Of a stretch of 64,000 nt of DNA, positions 1 through 9,548 are shown piece after piece. Location of the stretch: NCBI GenBank assembly GCA_039028635.1, contig JBCCHV010000003.1, positions 62,001-126,000 of the forward strand, written 5' to 3'. Numbering within the stretch: the stretch's first letter is position 1; each line of letters starts with the position of its first letter. The position numbers were made by a program, and so were the translations under genes. The DNA comes from Acidobacteriota bacterium (GTDB taxonomy: Bacteria; Acidobacteriota; Thermoanaerobaculia; Multivoradales; JBCCEF01). The notes under the pieces were generated by a model. The model was not told the DNA's origin. It did not search any database and saw only the letters and a list, made by a program, of their open reading frames with translations.

Positions 1-3
1 CCT

Positions 4-795
4 ATGACTGGCTACTTCCTGATTCTGTTACTCACATCCTCGGCCTTCGGCGAAGCATCAGCCTCGGGTGCGCGTATCGCACCGCCGCTCGACGCTGGCT
101 CTCAATCGAAGACCGAATCCCCTCTCACTCTCGAACCACCGCACACGCTCTGGAACCTCGAAGAAAAAACAGGGGCTGCGCTCTTCATTTCGGGGGACCT
201 GATCGACCAAGTACCAAGGGACGAGCTCCCCGCCGACGACTATTGCCTGAGGGCTCTCTCGAGATCCGCCGATTTTCACAAGATGGCGACGTCACCAGAG
301 ACCTGGTACGTAGGGCTACCAAAACAAGGGTGCTCATTTGTTGGATCGCGCCGTGATGATTCGACAGTAGACCGCGAGGCAGAGATCTCGAATACGGTCC
401 AGACCGCCAAGATCCTCCTCACAGCCAAAGTTCGAAGTGATCGCATCGGCTGGAACTGCCATCGCTCGCGCGTCGAACGGATCGTTGTCGTCGACATCCT
501 CGAAGTGATCAAGGGGGACTTGTCCGACCAAGATCCACAGCAAGCTCTATTTCTCGACACCGGCGGATCTCTCACTTTCGAAGGCCGAAAGCTCTGTACC
601 TTCCCGATTCGAAATCAATATCGACCTCAGATCGGCGACACCGTCGTGGTCGCCGCGAAACACTTCGAACCAAGCAATCGCCTCCTGCACCAAGTCACAG
701 TGCTGCCATCCGAAGACGGATCGATCTACTGGCTCACCGACTCCCTGCGTGAAGGGCCCAGCGTTTTGATGCGAGATATGCCGAGGACTCCATGA
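4..795 (+). CDS. Secreted conserved protein of unknown function, upstream partner of the metalloprotease gene
   Basis: The 263-residue product begins with a hydrophobic segment (residues 4-13, FLILLLTSSA) followed by small residues, so it looks like an exported protein with a cleavable signal peptide. The C-terminal half has a beta-rich segment (VVVDILEVIKGDL, then GDTVVVAAKHF) that resembles secreted hypothetical proteins in which a cargo-like domain carries 'EVxKGD...GDxVVV' strands; no catalytic motif is visible. Its stop codon overlaps the ATG of the metalloprotease gene (ATGA), so the two are probably co-translated. The start lies three bases inside the window, so a more upstream start cannot be excluded. 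I do not recognise a named family. Confidence 0.7.
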   Translation: MTGYFLILLLTSSAFGEASASGARIAPPLDAGSQSKTESPLTLEPPHTLWNLEEKTGAALFISGDLIDQVPRDELPADDYCLRALSRSADFHKMATSPETWYVGLPKQGCSFVGSRRDDSTVDREAEISNTVQTAKILLTAKVRSDRIGWNCHRSRVERIVVVDILEVIKGDLSDQDPQQALFLDTGGSLTFEGRKLCTFPIRNQYRPQIGDTVVVAAKHFEPSNRLLHQVTVLPSEDGSIYWLTDSLREGPSVLMRDMPRTP

Positions 796-3632
796 TGCGT
801 TCCATATCTCCGGCTGTCGGTATCTTAGCTTGCTCAATAACCTTTTGCGCCGCCGGCCAGCCCAGCTTCTGCCCGAGGGGAACCTCTCTGGAAGAAGGCA
901 ATACGATCCCCTTTCTCGGCAATAGATACGCCGGCATTCACCAAGTCACAATCTACGCGAACGGAGAAGCCCGATCGACCAACTTTCTCGACCTCCAGGA
1001 TGTCGAGACCGGTGCAAACGAATGGAACGACGCATGTCCTCAGGAAGAAAGTTCCCCCTATCGGGGATTCCCGAGCTTTAACGTCGACTGGGAAGGAACC
1101 CGGCCTCCTCTCGAGGGCGGCCAGAACGGAATGACCTACCGTAGCTCGATCCAGCTCAATTACCTCCCAAACGAGAGGGCCTACATTGAGGCCATTGCCG
1201 GAACGAGCAAACTCGTCGCTGCAAAGTGGATCCCTGAAGACAACTCCCTAGAACTTTACGGAAGATGCCCTTCAACAGACGCCGGCAACCTACCTTGCAT
1301 CCCAGGGCCCAATGGAAAAATAAATTTCTCAACGCCATGGGGCCGCAAGCTCATTGCCCATGAACTAGGACATGCCCTGGGATTCGATCATGATGCGACG
1401 ACGGGCTGCTCCGGCCCTTCAGTAATGCAGGCCTCCATCGATCCCGTAGACGCTCATCTCCTCGGCGTTACACCGGCAGCCGCCCAGCTCGCAAAGAACA
1501 TCAATGACGAGGAGTCAGGCTGCCATAGTGAGGAGCCCGCGCCAGGCCACACCAGCCCCTGCGATCCCCTGACTCCGCGTGAGGCAGGTCAAGACCCTCG
1601 ATCGGAGACTCGCATCGACGGTGCAGGCGCCGACCTCTGCCTGCGGACGCCCGACGCCTGTAACCAACCCAACGTACCCGGCGGACCCTGGATTCACTGC
1701 GGCTGGGCCTGCGTCACTGTGAAGGACGGGGCAGGGAATATCATCTCGACCCACTGCTCTTGGCAATGTGACCAGTTTGCCCTAGCGAGCGCCCCGGCCA
1801 ACGGCCTCGGTCCTCTGGTCGCGCTGACCGATCCCGGTCCGGGCACTGTCCTCAGCGGCACTGTCCGGCTCTCCGGATGGGCAGTCGACTACGCCGGCGT
1901 GCCGATCCTGAAGGCCAGCGTCGACGGCGCGGAGATCCCTCTAACCCAGCTCAATCTCGGTTTGCACAACCCTGCAGCCTGTCAGCCACCCTTCGGCTGG
2001 AATCACTTCGCCTGTGATCCAAACAGCGGCTTCACGGCCCTATGGGACACTACGACCGTGGCCGATGGAGCCCATGAGCTGCAGATCATTGCCTTCGACT
2101 CCAACGGCTGGGTGACACCCCTTCACCGCGACATCATCGTCGATAATTCGGTCTGTAGCGATTCCGTTCTCCCCTCAGCAGTCATCACTTCACCTTCTGA
2201 GGGCTCCACCGTCGCCGGCACGACAACGGTTCGAGTCAACGCTTCGGACAACGGGGTGGTGACGAAAGTCCAGTTGCTGATCGATGGTCAATTTCACAGC
2301 AGCGATAGCTCTCCCCCGTACTCATTCAGCTGGAACACGACCAACCTTCCAGACGGGCTGCATAAGCTGCGGGTTCGGGTCATCGATGGATGTGAAAATC
2401 GGGCGCTTTCGAGCCCCGTTCAGATCACGGTCCAGAACTCCGATCCACCGCCGCTACTTCACATCGCTGCGCCCATTCAGGACGCGACCGTGACGGAAAT
2501 CGTCTCTCTAACGGGCTGGGCGACGGCAACCGATGGCGTGCAAAGGCAGGACGGAGTGACCTTCAGTATCGACGGCCAGCCTTTAACCCTCCACTCAACG
2601 CTCACCTGGACGGGACGCCAGGATGTCTGCGACAGTCACCCGATAGGGGATCCCTTCTGCCCTTGGGTTGGCTGGACAGCTGCCTTCGACTCGTCGGTTC
2701 TCGCCGACGGACCAAAAACCCTTCGCGTAGAGGCAGATGACGGGAGATCGTCTTCGGTTGTAGAACGACAAATCGTCATTGCGAACAACTCCAGCGGACC
2801 GCGTCCACTGTTGGTCATCGACTGGCCACAGCAGAACCAAGTAGTCTCTGGTCCTCAAGTGACCCTGGAAGGCTGGGCCTCTGACCCCAGCGGAATCGAA
2901 GACTTGGTGTTCACTATCAATGGCCAACCTCTCGTTCTCAACGCAACCTGGAGTAGAGGCCCGAGGCCAGAGGTCTGTGACGGAATCGGTTCCGGCGACC
3001 CTTTGTGTCCGGACATTGGCTGGCGCGCATCCTTTGATTCCGGCGCGATTGTGGACGGCCTTCACACTCTCGCCGTGGAAGCCGACAACGGCAATGCTAG
3101 GTCCCTTGCCGAGCGGGTGATTACGGTCAACAATAACCCCGCAGGAACGACCACGGATTTTTACCCTGAGGCCGACAGCTACGCCCAACAACTCTACCCT
3201 GATTCAGCTCTCGGAGGCTTCCGGCCGAATCTCTCGATTCGCGGTCCAGGTAGTGGCTTCGGGCGACGGTCTTTCGTCCGCTTCCACGTCACCGGGCTTT
3301 CCGGCCCGGTCACTTCAGCCAAGCTCATCCTGTCGGAGTCCGACGGTGTCGATATCCCCGAGATCAGGGTCTGGCACGTTCCGGATTCGTCGTGGAACGA
3401 GCAGAGTCTCACTTGGAACATGACGCCTTCAGGGCCCTACGTCCAGCACTCGGTCAGCTACGACCTGATCCGCTGGGGTGCCCACGAGCTCGACGTCACT
3501 CCTCTCGTGCAAGGCAATGGCCTCCTCACGATCGGGCTCTCGACAAACACCGACGCCGAGAGCTTCCTTGGAAGCCGAGAGAACCAGAGTCCGAGCAGGC
3601 GACCGGTCTTGAGGATCACCAGCCTGCCCTGA
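792..3632 (+). CDS. Secreted zinc metalloprotease-like protein with Ig-like repeats and a DNRLRE-type C-terminus
   Basis: The 946-residue product has a signal-peptide-like N-terminus. It carries a metzincin zinc site HExxHxxGxxH at residues 190-200 (His190, Glu191, His194, His200), typical of matrixin/reprolysin-like peptidases, with the N-terminal ~250 residues as the probable catalytic domain. From about residue 335 to 780 there are four repeats with the pattern 'xVxGTVxLxGWAxD ... DGxxxxLxxxxxDxxG', which read as bacterial Ig-like modules. The last ~160 residues (FYPEADSYAQ ... RFHVTGL ... LDVTPLVQGNG) match the DNRLRE/CBM96 beta-sandwich pattern found at the ends of secreted proteins. Cysteines are frequent, consistent with an extracytoplasmic fold. 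It is coupled to the preceding gene by an ATGA overlap. Substrate is unknown. Confidence 0.85.
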   Translation: MMRSISPAVGILACSITFCAAGQPSFCPRGTSLEEGNTIPFLGNRYAGIHQVTIYANGEARSTNFLDLQDVETGANEWNDACPQEESSPYRGFPSFNVDWEGTRPPLEGGQNGMTYRSSIQLNYLPNERAYIEAIAGTSKLVAAKWIPEDNSLELYGRCPSTDAGNLPCIPGPNGKINFSTPWGRKLIAHELGHALGFDHDATTGCSGPSVMQASIDPVDAHLLGVTPAAAQLAKNINDEESGCHSEEPAPGHTSPCDPLTPREAGQDPRSETRIDGAGADLCLRTPDACNQPNVPGGPWIHCGWACVTVKDGAGNIISTHCSWQCDQFALASAPANGLGPLVALTDPGPGTVLSGTVRLSGWAVDYAGVPILKASVDGAEIPLTQLNLGLHNPAACQPPFGWNHFACDPNSGFTALWDTTTVADGAHELQIIAFDSNGWVTPLHRDIIVDNSVCSDSVLPSAVITSPSEGSTVAGTTTVRVNASDNGVVTKVQLLIDGQFHSSDSSPPYSFSWNTTNLPDGLHKLRVRVIDGCENRALSSPVQITVQNSDPPPLLHIAAPIQDATVTEIVSLTGWATATDGVQRQDGVTFSIDGQPLTLHSTLTWTGRQDVCDSHPIGDPFCPWVGWTAAFDSSVLADGPKTLRVEADDGRSSSVVERQIVIANNSSGPRPLLVIDWPQQNQVVSGPQVTLEGWASDPSGIEDLVFTINGQPLVLNATWSRGPRPEVCDGIGSGDPLCPDIGWRASFDSGAIVDGLHTLAVEADNGNARSLAERVITVNNNPAGTTTDFYPEADSYAQQLYPDSALGGFRPNLSIRGPGSGFGRRSFVRFHVTGLSGPVTSAKLILSESDGVDIPEIRVWHVPDSSWNEQSLTWNMTPSGPYVQHSVSYDLIRWGAHELDVTPLVQGNGLLTIGLSTNTDAESFLGSRENQSPSRRPVLRITSLP

Positions 3633-3732
3633 GATTGCCCGGGGACTTGACTTACTCCAGGCTGAAGACTCGGCTTCCTCGAAAACCGTGCCTGTTCTAA
3701 AACCACCAGAACAATGACCTCGGACGGTAGCC

Positions 3733-4599
3733 ATGACCCACTCCGATATCGAAGAATCCGCAGCCTATTGGGATCAGCACAATCTTGCGCCAACTGACGA
3801 CATTCGCTACTGGCTGGCCGTTCCCGAGTTGCGGCAGGACATCAATCAGCGCCTGAGTGGCGATCCGGCGGTGCTTTTCATCGCCAGGTTTCTCGACGGA
3901 CTGCCTTGCCCGGCGGAAAGAGCACTCTCGATCGGCTGCGGTACCGGAGACCTCGAAAGAGGCGTGGCCAATCTGCAGGCGGCCCGAGAGGTACACGGCG
4001 TCGATGTCAGCACTGCTTCCCTGGACGAAGCGCGGAGGCTCGCCGACGAATCCGGACTGTCAGAGCGGGTCCAGTACTTCCTCGAGAACGCTTCGACTTG
4101 GCTCGGCCGCCAGCCATCGGCATCCTATGGACTGGTGTTCTTCCACGGCAGTCTCCACCACATCGAAGATCTGGAAGGAGTCCTCGACGGCGCCGCCAGG
4201 GTTCTCAACGGTAGCGAGCCAGGACTTCTCTACGTCGACGAATACATCGGACCTTCGCGAGGGGAGTGGTCCGACCAGAACCTGATCACGGCACGCGAGT
4301 TGTTTGCGCAAATCCCCGAGCGATTTCGCCGAACCCCAGAGGTTTGGCCACCGATCGCCATGGAAGATCCTACGGAGATGATCCGGTCCTCAGAAATCCC
4401 CACCATGCTCGAAGAACGTTTCGAGATCATCGATCGGCAACTCTATGGAGGACAAATTCTCTCCCCCTTGGTTTCAGCCCTGCGGGGAAGCACCCTCGAG
4501 CATCCGGCGGTGGCACCAATTCTCCGCGAAGCTCTCGAGCTCGAGCAACGGGATATCGAGAGCTCTCACTACGGAATCTTCACGGCGCGACCGCGATAA
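3733..4599 (+). CDS. Class I SAM-dependent methyltransferase
   Basis: The 288-residue protein has the Rossmann-fold methyltransferase motif I at about residues 56-64 (SIGCGTGDL), an acidic strand-2 end (VDVSTASLDEA) and a post-motif segment (FFHGSLHHIEDLEGVL) typical of methyltransferase type 11/12 families in which a class I enzyme methylates a small molecule or lipid. The N-terminal ~50 residues (EESAAYWDQHN) resemble those of UbiE-like or glycan/lipid methyltransferases that sit beside polysaccharide genes. No neighbour indicates the substrate. The ATG follows only a weak purine stretch (GGACGG). Confidence 0.85.
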   Translation: MTHSDIEESAAYWDQHNLAPTDDIRYWLAVPELRQDINQRLSGDPAVLFIARFLDGLPCPAERALSIGCGTGDLERGVANLQAAREVHGVDVSTASLDEARRLADESGLSERVQYFLENASTWLGRQPSASYGLVFFHGSLHHIEDLEGVLDGAARVLNGSEPGLLYVDEYIGPSRGEWSDQNLITARELFAQIPERFRRTPEVWPPIAMEDPTEMIRSSEIPTMLEERFEIIDRQLYGGQILSPLVSALRGSTLEHPAVAPILREALELEQRDIESSHYGIFTARPR

Positions 4600-4630
4600 A
4601 GGGGGACCTCACTCTCCCGAAAGAAAGCCC

Positions 4631-5185
4631 TCAGTCCTGCTCCCGCTCGCCGGTCCACCAGAGCTTCGACTCCGGGGTTCCGGCATCTAAGAAGCGCCCG
4701 ACGAAGGAGGCGCCGTCGGCGAAGGCCAGGAACTCGAGCTTGCCGGTGGCGAGGGTGCCTTCGCCGCGCTCTTCCCAGGTGGCGTTGAGTCGCGCTCCCG
4801 ACGCCTGACCTTCGATGCGACCACGAACCGGTTGCTGACGCTCGGGATCGAGGTACTCGTAGCTGCCGACGACCTCCCCCGCCGCCGCAGTCTCGAAGAC
4901 GACCACGATGTTGCTCGGCGTGTCGTTGATCGAGGTACCCCAGGCGGTGTTCCAGGTTCCTTCCCAGGAGACCGTGGGCGGAGGCGAATCTGCCGCCACG
5001 GGCACCTCCTGGCTGAGATAGCCGCTCCTTCCGAGGGCCAGCAGCGTGAAGACCACCCCGATGACGGCAGCGATCACCCGTGCCGGCACCTGATCGGTGC
5101 CGACCTTGATTTCACGAGCCTCGACGCGGCCGATCAGGCCGAGCAGAAACAGGACGACGCCGAAGCTGAAGATGACCGTGTCCAT
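4631..5185 (-). CDS. Small membrane-anchored protein with a periplasmic beta-rich domain, unknown function
   Basis: The ATG at 5185 is chosen because GGTGAGGAG lies just upstream, which makes a 184-residue product; an in-frame codon at 5212 lacks this support. Two transmembrane segments are visible at the N-terminus (residues ~2-20 and ~35-53). The remaining ~110 residues (WEGTWNTAWG ... NIVVVFE ... GSYEYLD ... GRIEGQ ... LNATWEERGEG ... GTLATGKLEF) have repeated short beta-strand patterns like a small lipocalin/calycin-type barrel, as in many 'W-G-TW' hypothetical proteins. It lies 98 bases downstream of carB on the same strand but has no functional link to it. Confidence 0.7.
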   Translation of the reverse strand: MDTVIFSFGVVLFLLGLIGRVEAREIKVGTDQVPARVIAAVIGVVFTLLALGRSGYLSQEVPVAADSPPPTVSWEGTWNTAWGTSINDTPSNIVVVFETAAAGEVVGSYEYLDPERQQPVRGRIEGQASGARLNATWEERGEGTLATGKLEFLAFADGASFVGRFLDAGTPESKLWWTGEREQD

Positions 5186-5283
5186 GGCGGGCTCCTCACC
5201 CCTTGAGACCAACAGCCGGTTGCGGGAAGGCTTGCTGCGGGCAGCTTAGCAGCCGCGCAAGCCCTGCACTGCCGCCAAGGTCC

Positions 5284-8200
5284 TCAGGCTTCCGCTGCCC
5301 GCGTGACGGACGCCGTGAGGTCCTGCAGCGAGCGCACCCCCAGACCGTCGTCGCGCAGGGCGCGGATGGCGGCGGCGGCGGCGCGGGCGCCGGTCAGGGT
5401 GGTGACACAGGGCACGTCGTGCTTCAAGGCGGTCTGACGAATCACCCCGTCATCGATGTGAGACTCGGAGCCGAGGGGCGTGTTGACCACCAGGGCGATG
5501 TCGCCGTTGATCAGGCGATCGACGACGTGGGGGCGACCCTCGTGGACCTTGAGAACGGTCTCCACCTCGAGCCCCTCCCGACGCAGAAAGTCGGCGGTGC
5601 CGGCGGTGGCGACGAGGGCGAAGCCGAGCTCCGCGAAGGTCGCCGCGATCGGCGCCAGGGTCTGCTTGTCGCGATCGTGCACGGTGAGGAAGACGGTGCC
5701 CTCGAGGGGCAGGCTCTGGCCGGCCCCCAACCAGGCCTTGGCGAAGGCGTTGCCGAAGGTGCGACCGACCCCCATCACCTCACCGGTGGACTTCATCTCC
5801 GGGCCGAGCAGAGGGTCGAACCCCGGGAAGCGCCGAAAGGGGAACACCGGAGCCTTGACGAACACCCCGGGCACCGGCGGCTCACGGACGAAGTCGATCT
5901 CGGCGAGGCGCCGGCCGGCCATCGTCTGCACGGCGATGTCGACCAACGGCCGGCCCACGGCCTTGGCGATGAACGGCACGGTGCGGGAAGCGCGGGGGTT
6001 GACCTCGAGCACGTAGACGCGGTCTTCGTAAACGGCGAACTGGATGTTCATCAGGCCGACCACCCCGAGGCGCAGCGCGAGGCGCCGGGCGATGTCGCGC
6101 ATCTCGTCGAGGTGGGGATCGAAGAGGCGGTGCGGCGGCAACACCGCCGCCGAATCCCCGGAGTGGATGCCGGCTTCCTCGATATGGCCGAGGAGGCCGG
6201 CCACGACCGCCGTCTCGCCATCGCAGATCAGATCCAGGTCGAGCTCGGCGGCATCTTCGAGGAAGCGGTCGAGGAGCACCGGGTGCCCTTCGGAAACGTC
6301 GGTGGCGCGCTCCATGTACTCGATCAGCGAACGCTCGTCGTAGCACATCGCCATCGCCCGACCGCCGAGCACGTAGCTCGGCCGCACCATCACCGGAAAG
6401 CCGATGCGCCGCGCCACCTCGAGGGCCTCTTCGAGGGACTCGGCGGCGCCGTTCTCGGGCTGCAGGATGTTCTCCTCGGCGAGCAGGGCACCGAAGCGCT
6501 CACGGTCCTCGGCGAGATCGATGGCGTCCGGCGAGGTGCCCCAGATGGGCACCCCGGCAGCTTCGAGGCCACGGGCGAGCTTCAAGGGCGTCTGGCCGCC
6601 GAGCTGCACGATCACCCCCTCGGGCTGCTCGCGCTCGACCACCGCCAGCACATGCTCGAGGGTCAAGGGCTCGAAGTACAGCCGATCGGCGGTGTCGTAG
6701 TCCGTCGACACGGTCTCCGGGTTGCAGTTGAGCATGATGGTTTCGTAGCCGATACGCGACAGGGCGAAGGCGGCGTGGACGCAGCAGTAGTCGAACTCGA
6801 TGCCCTGACCGATGCGGTTGGGCCCGGAACCGAGAATCAGCACCTTCGGCCGGTCCGTCGGGTTGCTCTCGCACTCGTCGCCGAGGGTCGAGTAGAGGTA
6901 GGGGGTGGTGGCCGGGAACTCGGCGGCGCAGGTGTCCACCCGCTTGAAGACGCGCCGGATGCCGGCTTCGTCGAGGGCCTCGCGCAGCGCCGTTCGGGAA
7001 GCGCCCAGGAGGCCGGCGATACGCACATCGGAAAGGCCGGAGGCCTTGGCCCGGCGCAACAGACCCGGAGGCACCGAGGCGAGATTCCAGCAGCCGAGCT
7101 CCGTCTCGAGAGCGATGATGGCCTCGATCTCGCGCAAGAACCAGGGGTCGATGCGCGACAGGGCAGAGACCTCTTCGACGGTCCAGCCCTGACGCAGGGC
7201 GGCGAACACCGCGAACAGGCGCTCCCAGTTGGGCTCCGAAAGACGCTTGCGCAGGCGCACCGGATCGGCCATCCGGCGGTCGCGGGTGGCCTGCTTGCCG
7301 TCGAGCTCGAGGGAGGCCAGGGCCTTCATCAAGGCCTCCGGAAAGCTCGAGCCGAGGGCCATCACCTCGCCGACGGACTTCATCGACGGCCCGAGGTGCG
7401 CCTCGGAACCGGGGAACTTCTCGAAGGCCCAGCGCGGGATCTTCACCATCGTGTAGTCGAGGGAGGGCTCGAAGGCGGCGAAGGTCTTGCCGGTGATGTC
7501 GTTCTCGATCTCGTCGAGGGTGTAGCCGACCGCCAGCAGCGCCGCGATCTTGGCGATCGGGAAGCCGGTGGCCTTGGAGGCCAGGGCCGAGCTGCGGGAG
7601 ACCCGCGGATTCATCTCGATCACCACCTGATCACCGTTCTCCGGGTTGACGGCGAACTGGATGTTGGACCCGCCGGTGGCCACGCCGACCCGGCGGATCA
7701 CCCGAAAGGCGTCGTCGCGCATCCTCTGGTACTCGCGATCGGAAAGGGTCTGCTGCGGCGCCACGGTGATCGAATCGCCGGTGTGCACCCCCATCGCGTC
7801 GACGTTCTCCACCGAGCACACCACGATGGCGTTGTCGGCGACATCGCGAATCACCTCGAGCTCGTACTCCTTCCACCCCAGCACCGACTGTTCCACCAAC
7901 ACCCGATTCGCCGGGCTGGCCTGCAGCGCCGCGCTGACCACGTCCTCGAACTCGTCGCGGTTGTAGGCCACGCCGCCGCCCTCGCCGCCGAGGGTGAAGC
8001 TCGGCCGGATGATCACCGGATAGCCGACCTCGCCGACGATCTCGTGGGCCTCTTCGAGACTGCCCGCATAGCCGCTCTGCGGCACCTCGAGACCGATTTC
8101 CTCCATCGCCTGCTTGAACAGCAGGCGATCCTCGCCCAGGCGCAGGGCGGCGATATCGGCCCCCAGAACCTCGACGCCGAGGCGCTCGAGGACGCCGCTC

Positions 8201-8511
8201 TCGGAAACCGCAATGGCGAGATTGATGCCGGTCTGACCGCCGACCGTCGGCAGCAGCGCATCGGGGCGCTCTTTTTCGAGCACCTTTTCCACCACCTCCG
8301 GCACCAGCGGCTCGATGTAGGTGGCGTCGGCGAACTCCGGGTCCGTCATGATGGTGGCCGGATTCGAATTGATCAGGATCACCCGATAGCCGTGCTGGCG
8401 CAGGACACGGCAAGCCTGGGTTCCGGAGTAGTCGAACTCACAGGCCTGGCCGATGACGATCGGCCCAGAGCCGAGGACGAGAATGGAGCTCAGATCTTGA
8501 CGGCGTGGCAT
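5284..8511 (-). CDS. carB: Carbamoyl-phosphate synthase large subunit
   Basis: The 1075-residue protein has the length and duplicated architecture of CarB, which makes carbamoyl phosphate from bicarbonate, ATP and ammonia delivered by CarA, for pyrimidine and arginine synthesis. The first half starts with [20 protein letters not shown] and carries ATP-grasp segments ([18 protein letters not shown]). The second half repeats the pattern ([33 protein letters not shown]). The last ~130 residues form the methylglyoxal-synthase-like allosteric domain ([23 protein letters not shown]). A large ORF on the opposite strand is a high-GC shadow. There is no carA next to it, so the small subunit must be encoded elsewhere. 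Confidence 0.98.
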   Translation of the reverse strand: MPRRQDLSSILVLGSGPIVIGQACEFDYSGTQACRVLRQHGYRVILINSNPATIMTDPEFADATYIEPLVPEVVEKVLEKERPDALLPTVGGQTGINLAIAVSESGVLERLGVEVLGADIAALRLGEDRLLFKQAMEEIGLEVPQSGYAGSLEEAHEIVGEVGYPVIIRPSFTLGGEGGGVAYNRDEFEDVVSAALQASPANRVLVEQSVLGWKEYELEVIRDVADNAIVVCSVENVDAMGVHTGDSITVAPQQTLSDREYQRMRDDAFRVIRRVGVATGGSNIQFAVNPENGDQVVIEMNPRVSRSSALASKATGFPIAKIAALLAVGYTLDEIENDITGKTFAAFEPSLDYTMVKIPRWAFEKFPGSEAHLGPSMKSVGEVMALGSSFPEALMKALASLELDGKQATRDRRMADPVRLRKRLSEPNWERLFAVFAALRQGWTVEEVSALSRIDPWFLREIEAIIALETELGCWNLASVPPGLLRRAKASGLSDVRIAGLLGASRTALREALDEAGIRRVFKRVDTCAAEFPATTPYLYSTLGDECESNPTDRPKVLILGSGPNRIGQGIEFDYCCVHAAFALSRIGYETIMLNCNPETVSTDYDTADRLYFEPLTLEHVLAVVEREQPEGVIVQLGGQTPLKLARGLEAAGVPIWGTSPDAIDLAEDRERFGALLAEENILQPENGAAESLEEALEVARRIGFPVMVRPSYVLGGRAMAMCYDERSLIEYMERATDVSEGHPVLLDRFLEDAAELDLDLICDGETAVVAGLLGHIEEAGIHSGDSAAVLPPHRLFDPHLDEMRDIARRLALRLGVVGLMNIQFAVYEDRVYVLEVNPRASRTVPFIAKAVGRPLVDIAVQTMAGRRLAEIDFVREPPVPGVFVKAPVFPFRRFPGFDPLLGPEMKSTGEVMGVGRTFGNAFAKAWLGAGQSLPLEGTVFLTVHDRDKQTLAPIAATFAELGFALVATAGTADFLRREGLEVETVLKVHEGRPHVVDRLINGDIALVVNTPLGSESHIDDGVIRQTALKHDVPCVTTLTGARAAAAAIRALRDDGLGVRSLQDLTASVTRAAEA

Positions 8512-8576
8512 GTCTCGCGGTCCCTTTTCGAGGTCAGATCACGACAGGAAGGAGCGATCTCCAGGGGCGAGGCCGG

Positions 8577-8912
8577 TCAAGAAGGGCGCAGAACGTACAC
8601 GAAGGCCTCGACGGTCTGGCCGTCGTCGAGCCGCACGCGGGTCGCGACGCGCTCGTAAGCCTCCCCTTCGAAGGCGTCCAGCCTCTCCCAGTGGTCGGCG
8701 AGCTTATCCGAAGTCAGCACGAACCCGGACACCGGATCGCCGGCCGGGTCGAGGATCAGAGCGGGATAGCCGTAGGTCGCTCCCCAGCCGGCGGCATGGA
8801 GGGTTCCGCGCACCTCCGCCGGCTGCCAATCGCCGCCGAGGGCGGTCAGCTGATGCTGGTTGCGCCGGCCCGGCGCCAAGGTGCCGTAGACGAAGAGCCG
8901 AGATGGCCTCAT
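8577..8912 (-). CDS. Gamma-glutamylcyclotransferase (AIG2/YtfP-like) family protein
   Basis: The 111-residue protein starts with the family signature FVYGTLAPG (residues 7-15) and has the later elements GTLHAAGWGATYGYPALIL and LDAFEGEAYERV, whose conserved Tyr, Gly and Glu line the small GGCT-fold cavity. Members act on gamma-glutamyl amines or dipeptides, or are uncharacterised; the length matches the short YtfP branch. Its start overlaps the stop of the upstream Cys-rich gene (ATGA), so both are translationally coupled. The substrate is not predictable from sequence. Confidence 0.88.
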   Translation of the reverse strand: MRPSRLFVYGTLAPGRRNQHQLTALGGDWQPAEVRGTLHAAGWGATYGYPALILDPAGDPVSGFVLTSDKLADHWERLDAFEGEAYERVATRVRLDDGQTVEAFVYVLRPS

Positions 8913-9172
8913 GGCGATGGCGGCTCTTGGGGACGCTTTTCGTATCCCAGACAGACGTGCACCGGCAAGCGGGGATAGCGCGGGAAGCGCTCATCGTCGT
9001 CCGAGCGGCCACAGCGCACGAAGACGCTGGTTTTCGAAGCTTGCAGCTCGAGGAACTGACAGTTGGCACACAGCCCGGGATGGAGCGGTAGACGCTCCAG
9101 AGCGGAGCTATCGAGCTGGCCGCGGCGGCGCTTGCGGGCTCCGGCCCGAGGGCGCGACGAGGAATCGACCAT
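8909..9172 (-). CDS. Small four-cysteine (zinc-ribbon-like) conserved protein
   Basis: The 87-residue protein has an Arg-rich N-terminus and a compact C-terminal motif with four cysteines: Cys35-x2-Cys38, Cys54 and Cys74, in the context LCANCQFLELQASKTSVFVRC and LPVHVCLGYE. This arrangement suggests a small zinc-binding domain. I chose the ATG at 9172 because the conserved part begins soon after. An in-frame ATG pair near 9264 would add ~30 residues, but it crosses an AT-rich promoter-like stretch and the operator-like site at 9218-9229. The stop codon overlaps the start of the downstream GGCT gene (ATGA). Function is unknown. Confidence 0.72.
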   Translation of the reverse strand: MVDSSSRPRAGARKRRRGQLDSSALERLPLHPGLCANCQFLELQASKTSVFVRCGRSDDDERFPRYPRLPVHVCLGYEKRPQEPPSP

Positions 9173-9217
9173 AGACGAAAAAAATATCAGGAACTTTTGG
9201 TCAATCGGGCATAAAAC

Positions 9218-9229
9218 GAACACTCGTTC
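9218..9229. promoter_or_regulatory. Candidate operator GAAC-N4-GTTC
   Basis: GAACACTCGTTC has perfect 4+4 arms and lies 46-57 bases upstream of the four-cysteine gene (start 9172), in the only AT-rich part of this intergenic region. A second dyad, CTGTTC (9229-9234) with GAACAG (9249-9254), lies next to it. The core resembles LexA boxes of several phyla (CGAAC-N4-GTTCG type) and also TetR-type operators; the sequence cannot tell these apart. Confidence 0.35.
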
Positions 9230-9268
9230 TGTTCCGTATAGGTGAATAGAACAGGTCATCATCCTTCG

Positions 9269-9373
9269 GGGTGGCGACCTCCTACCGGGGACCCACCAGA
9301 TTGCGTCCGCGATCTGGGAAGCCCGGGGCCCCAGCGGCGGCAACGTCGCCCTTCCAGACCTCCTACCACCCCC
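9269..9373. ncRNA. Candidate structured RNA (strand unknown)
   Basis: This is the main content of the 375-base gap between 9172 and 9549. GGGGTGG (9269-9275) can pair with CCACCCC to close a branched structure. Inside are a hairpin at 9296-9317 (CCAGAT..ATCTGG), one at about 9337-9351 (GGCGGC-AAC-GTCGCC), and a direct repeat GACCTCCTACC on each side of the branch (9276-9286 and 9357-9367). No coding frame is convincing here. I recognise no known riboswitch, 6S, SRP or RNase P signature, and either strand could be the transcribed one. Confidence 0.3.
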
Positions 9374-9399
9374 GCGGTTTCGGCCGCGCGGTTCACATC

Positions 9400-9431
9400 C
9401 GAAAGGGGCCGAAATTCTTCGGCCCCTTTCG
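9400..9431. repeat. Perfect 14 bp stem-loop
   Basis: CGAAAGGGGCCGAA (9400-9413) pairs perfectly with TTCGGCCCCTTTCG (9418-9431) across a four-base loop. Neither side has a T-run, so it is not a standard intrinsic terminator. It may end the candidate RNA at 9269-9373 or lie in the leader of the hydrolase gene at 9549. Confidence 0.6.
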
Positions 9432-9548
9432 CCTGCCCGCTGAAAACAATTCGCCCGGCCATTCTGTTTCAGGCGGCGACTTGCCAGGGAAAGCCGATTG
9501 CGGCATGGTGACCGCTTCGAAGACCGGCCCGGAGAGAGGAACCGTCCC

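Noticed and set aside
5203-8658. 1151-residue plus-strand open frame across carB
   Set aside because: It lies antisense to the intact carB gene, has no recognisable domain and is a typical shadow of high-GC coding sequence.
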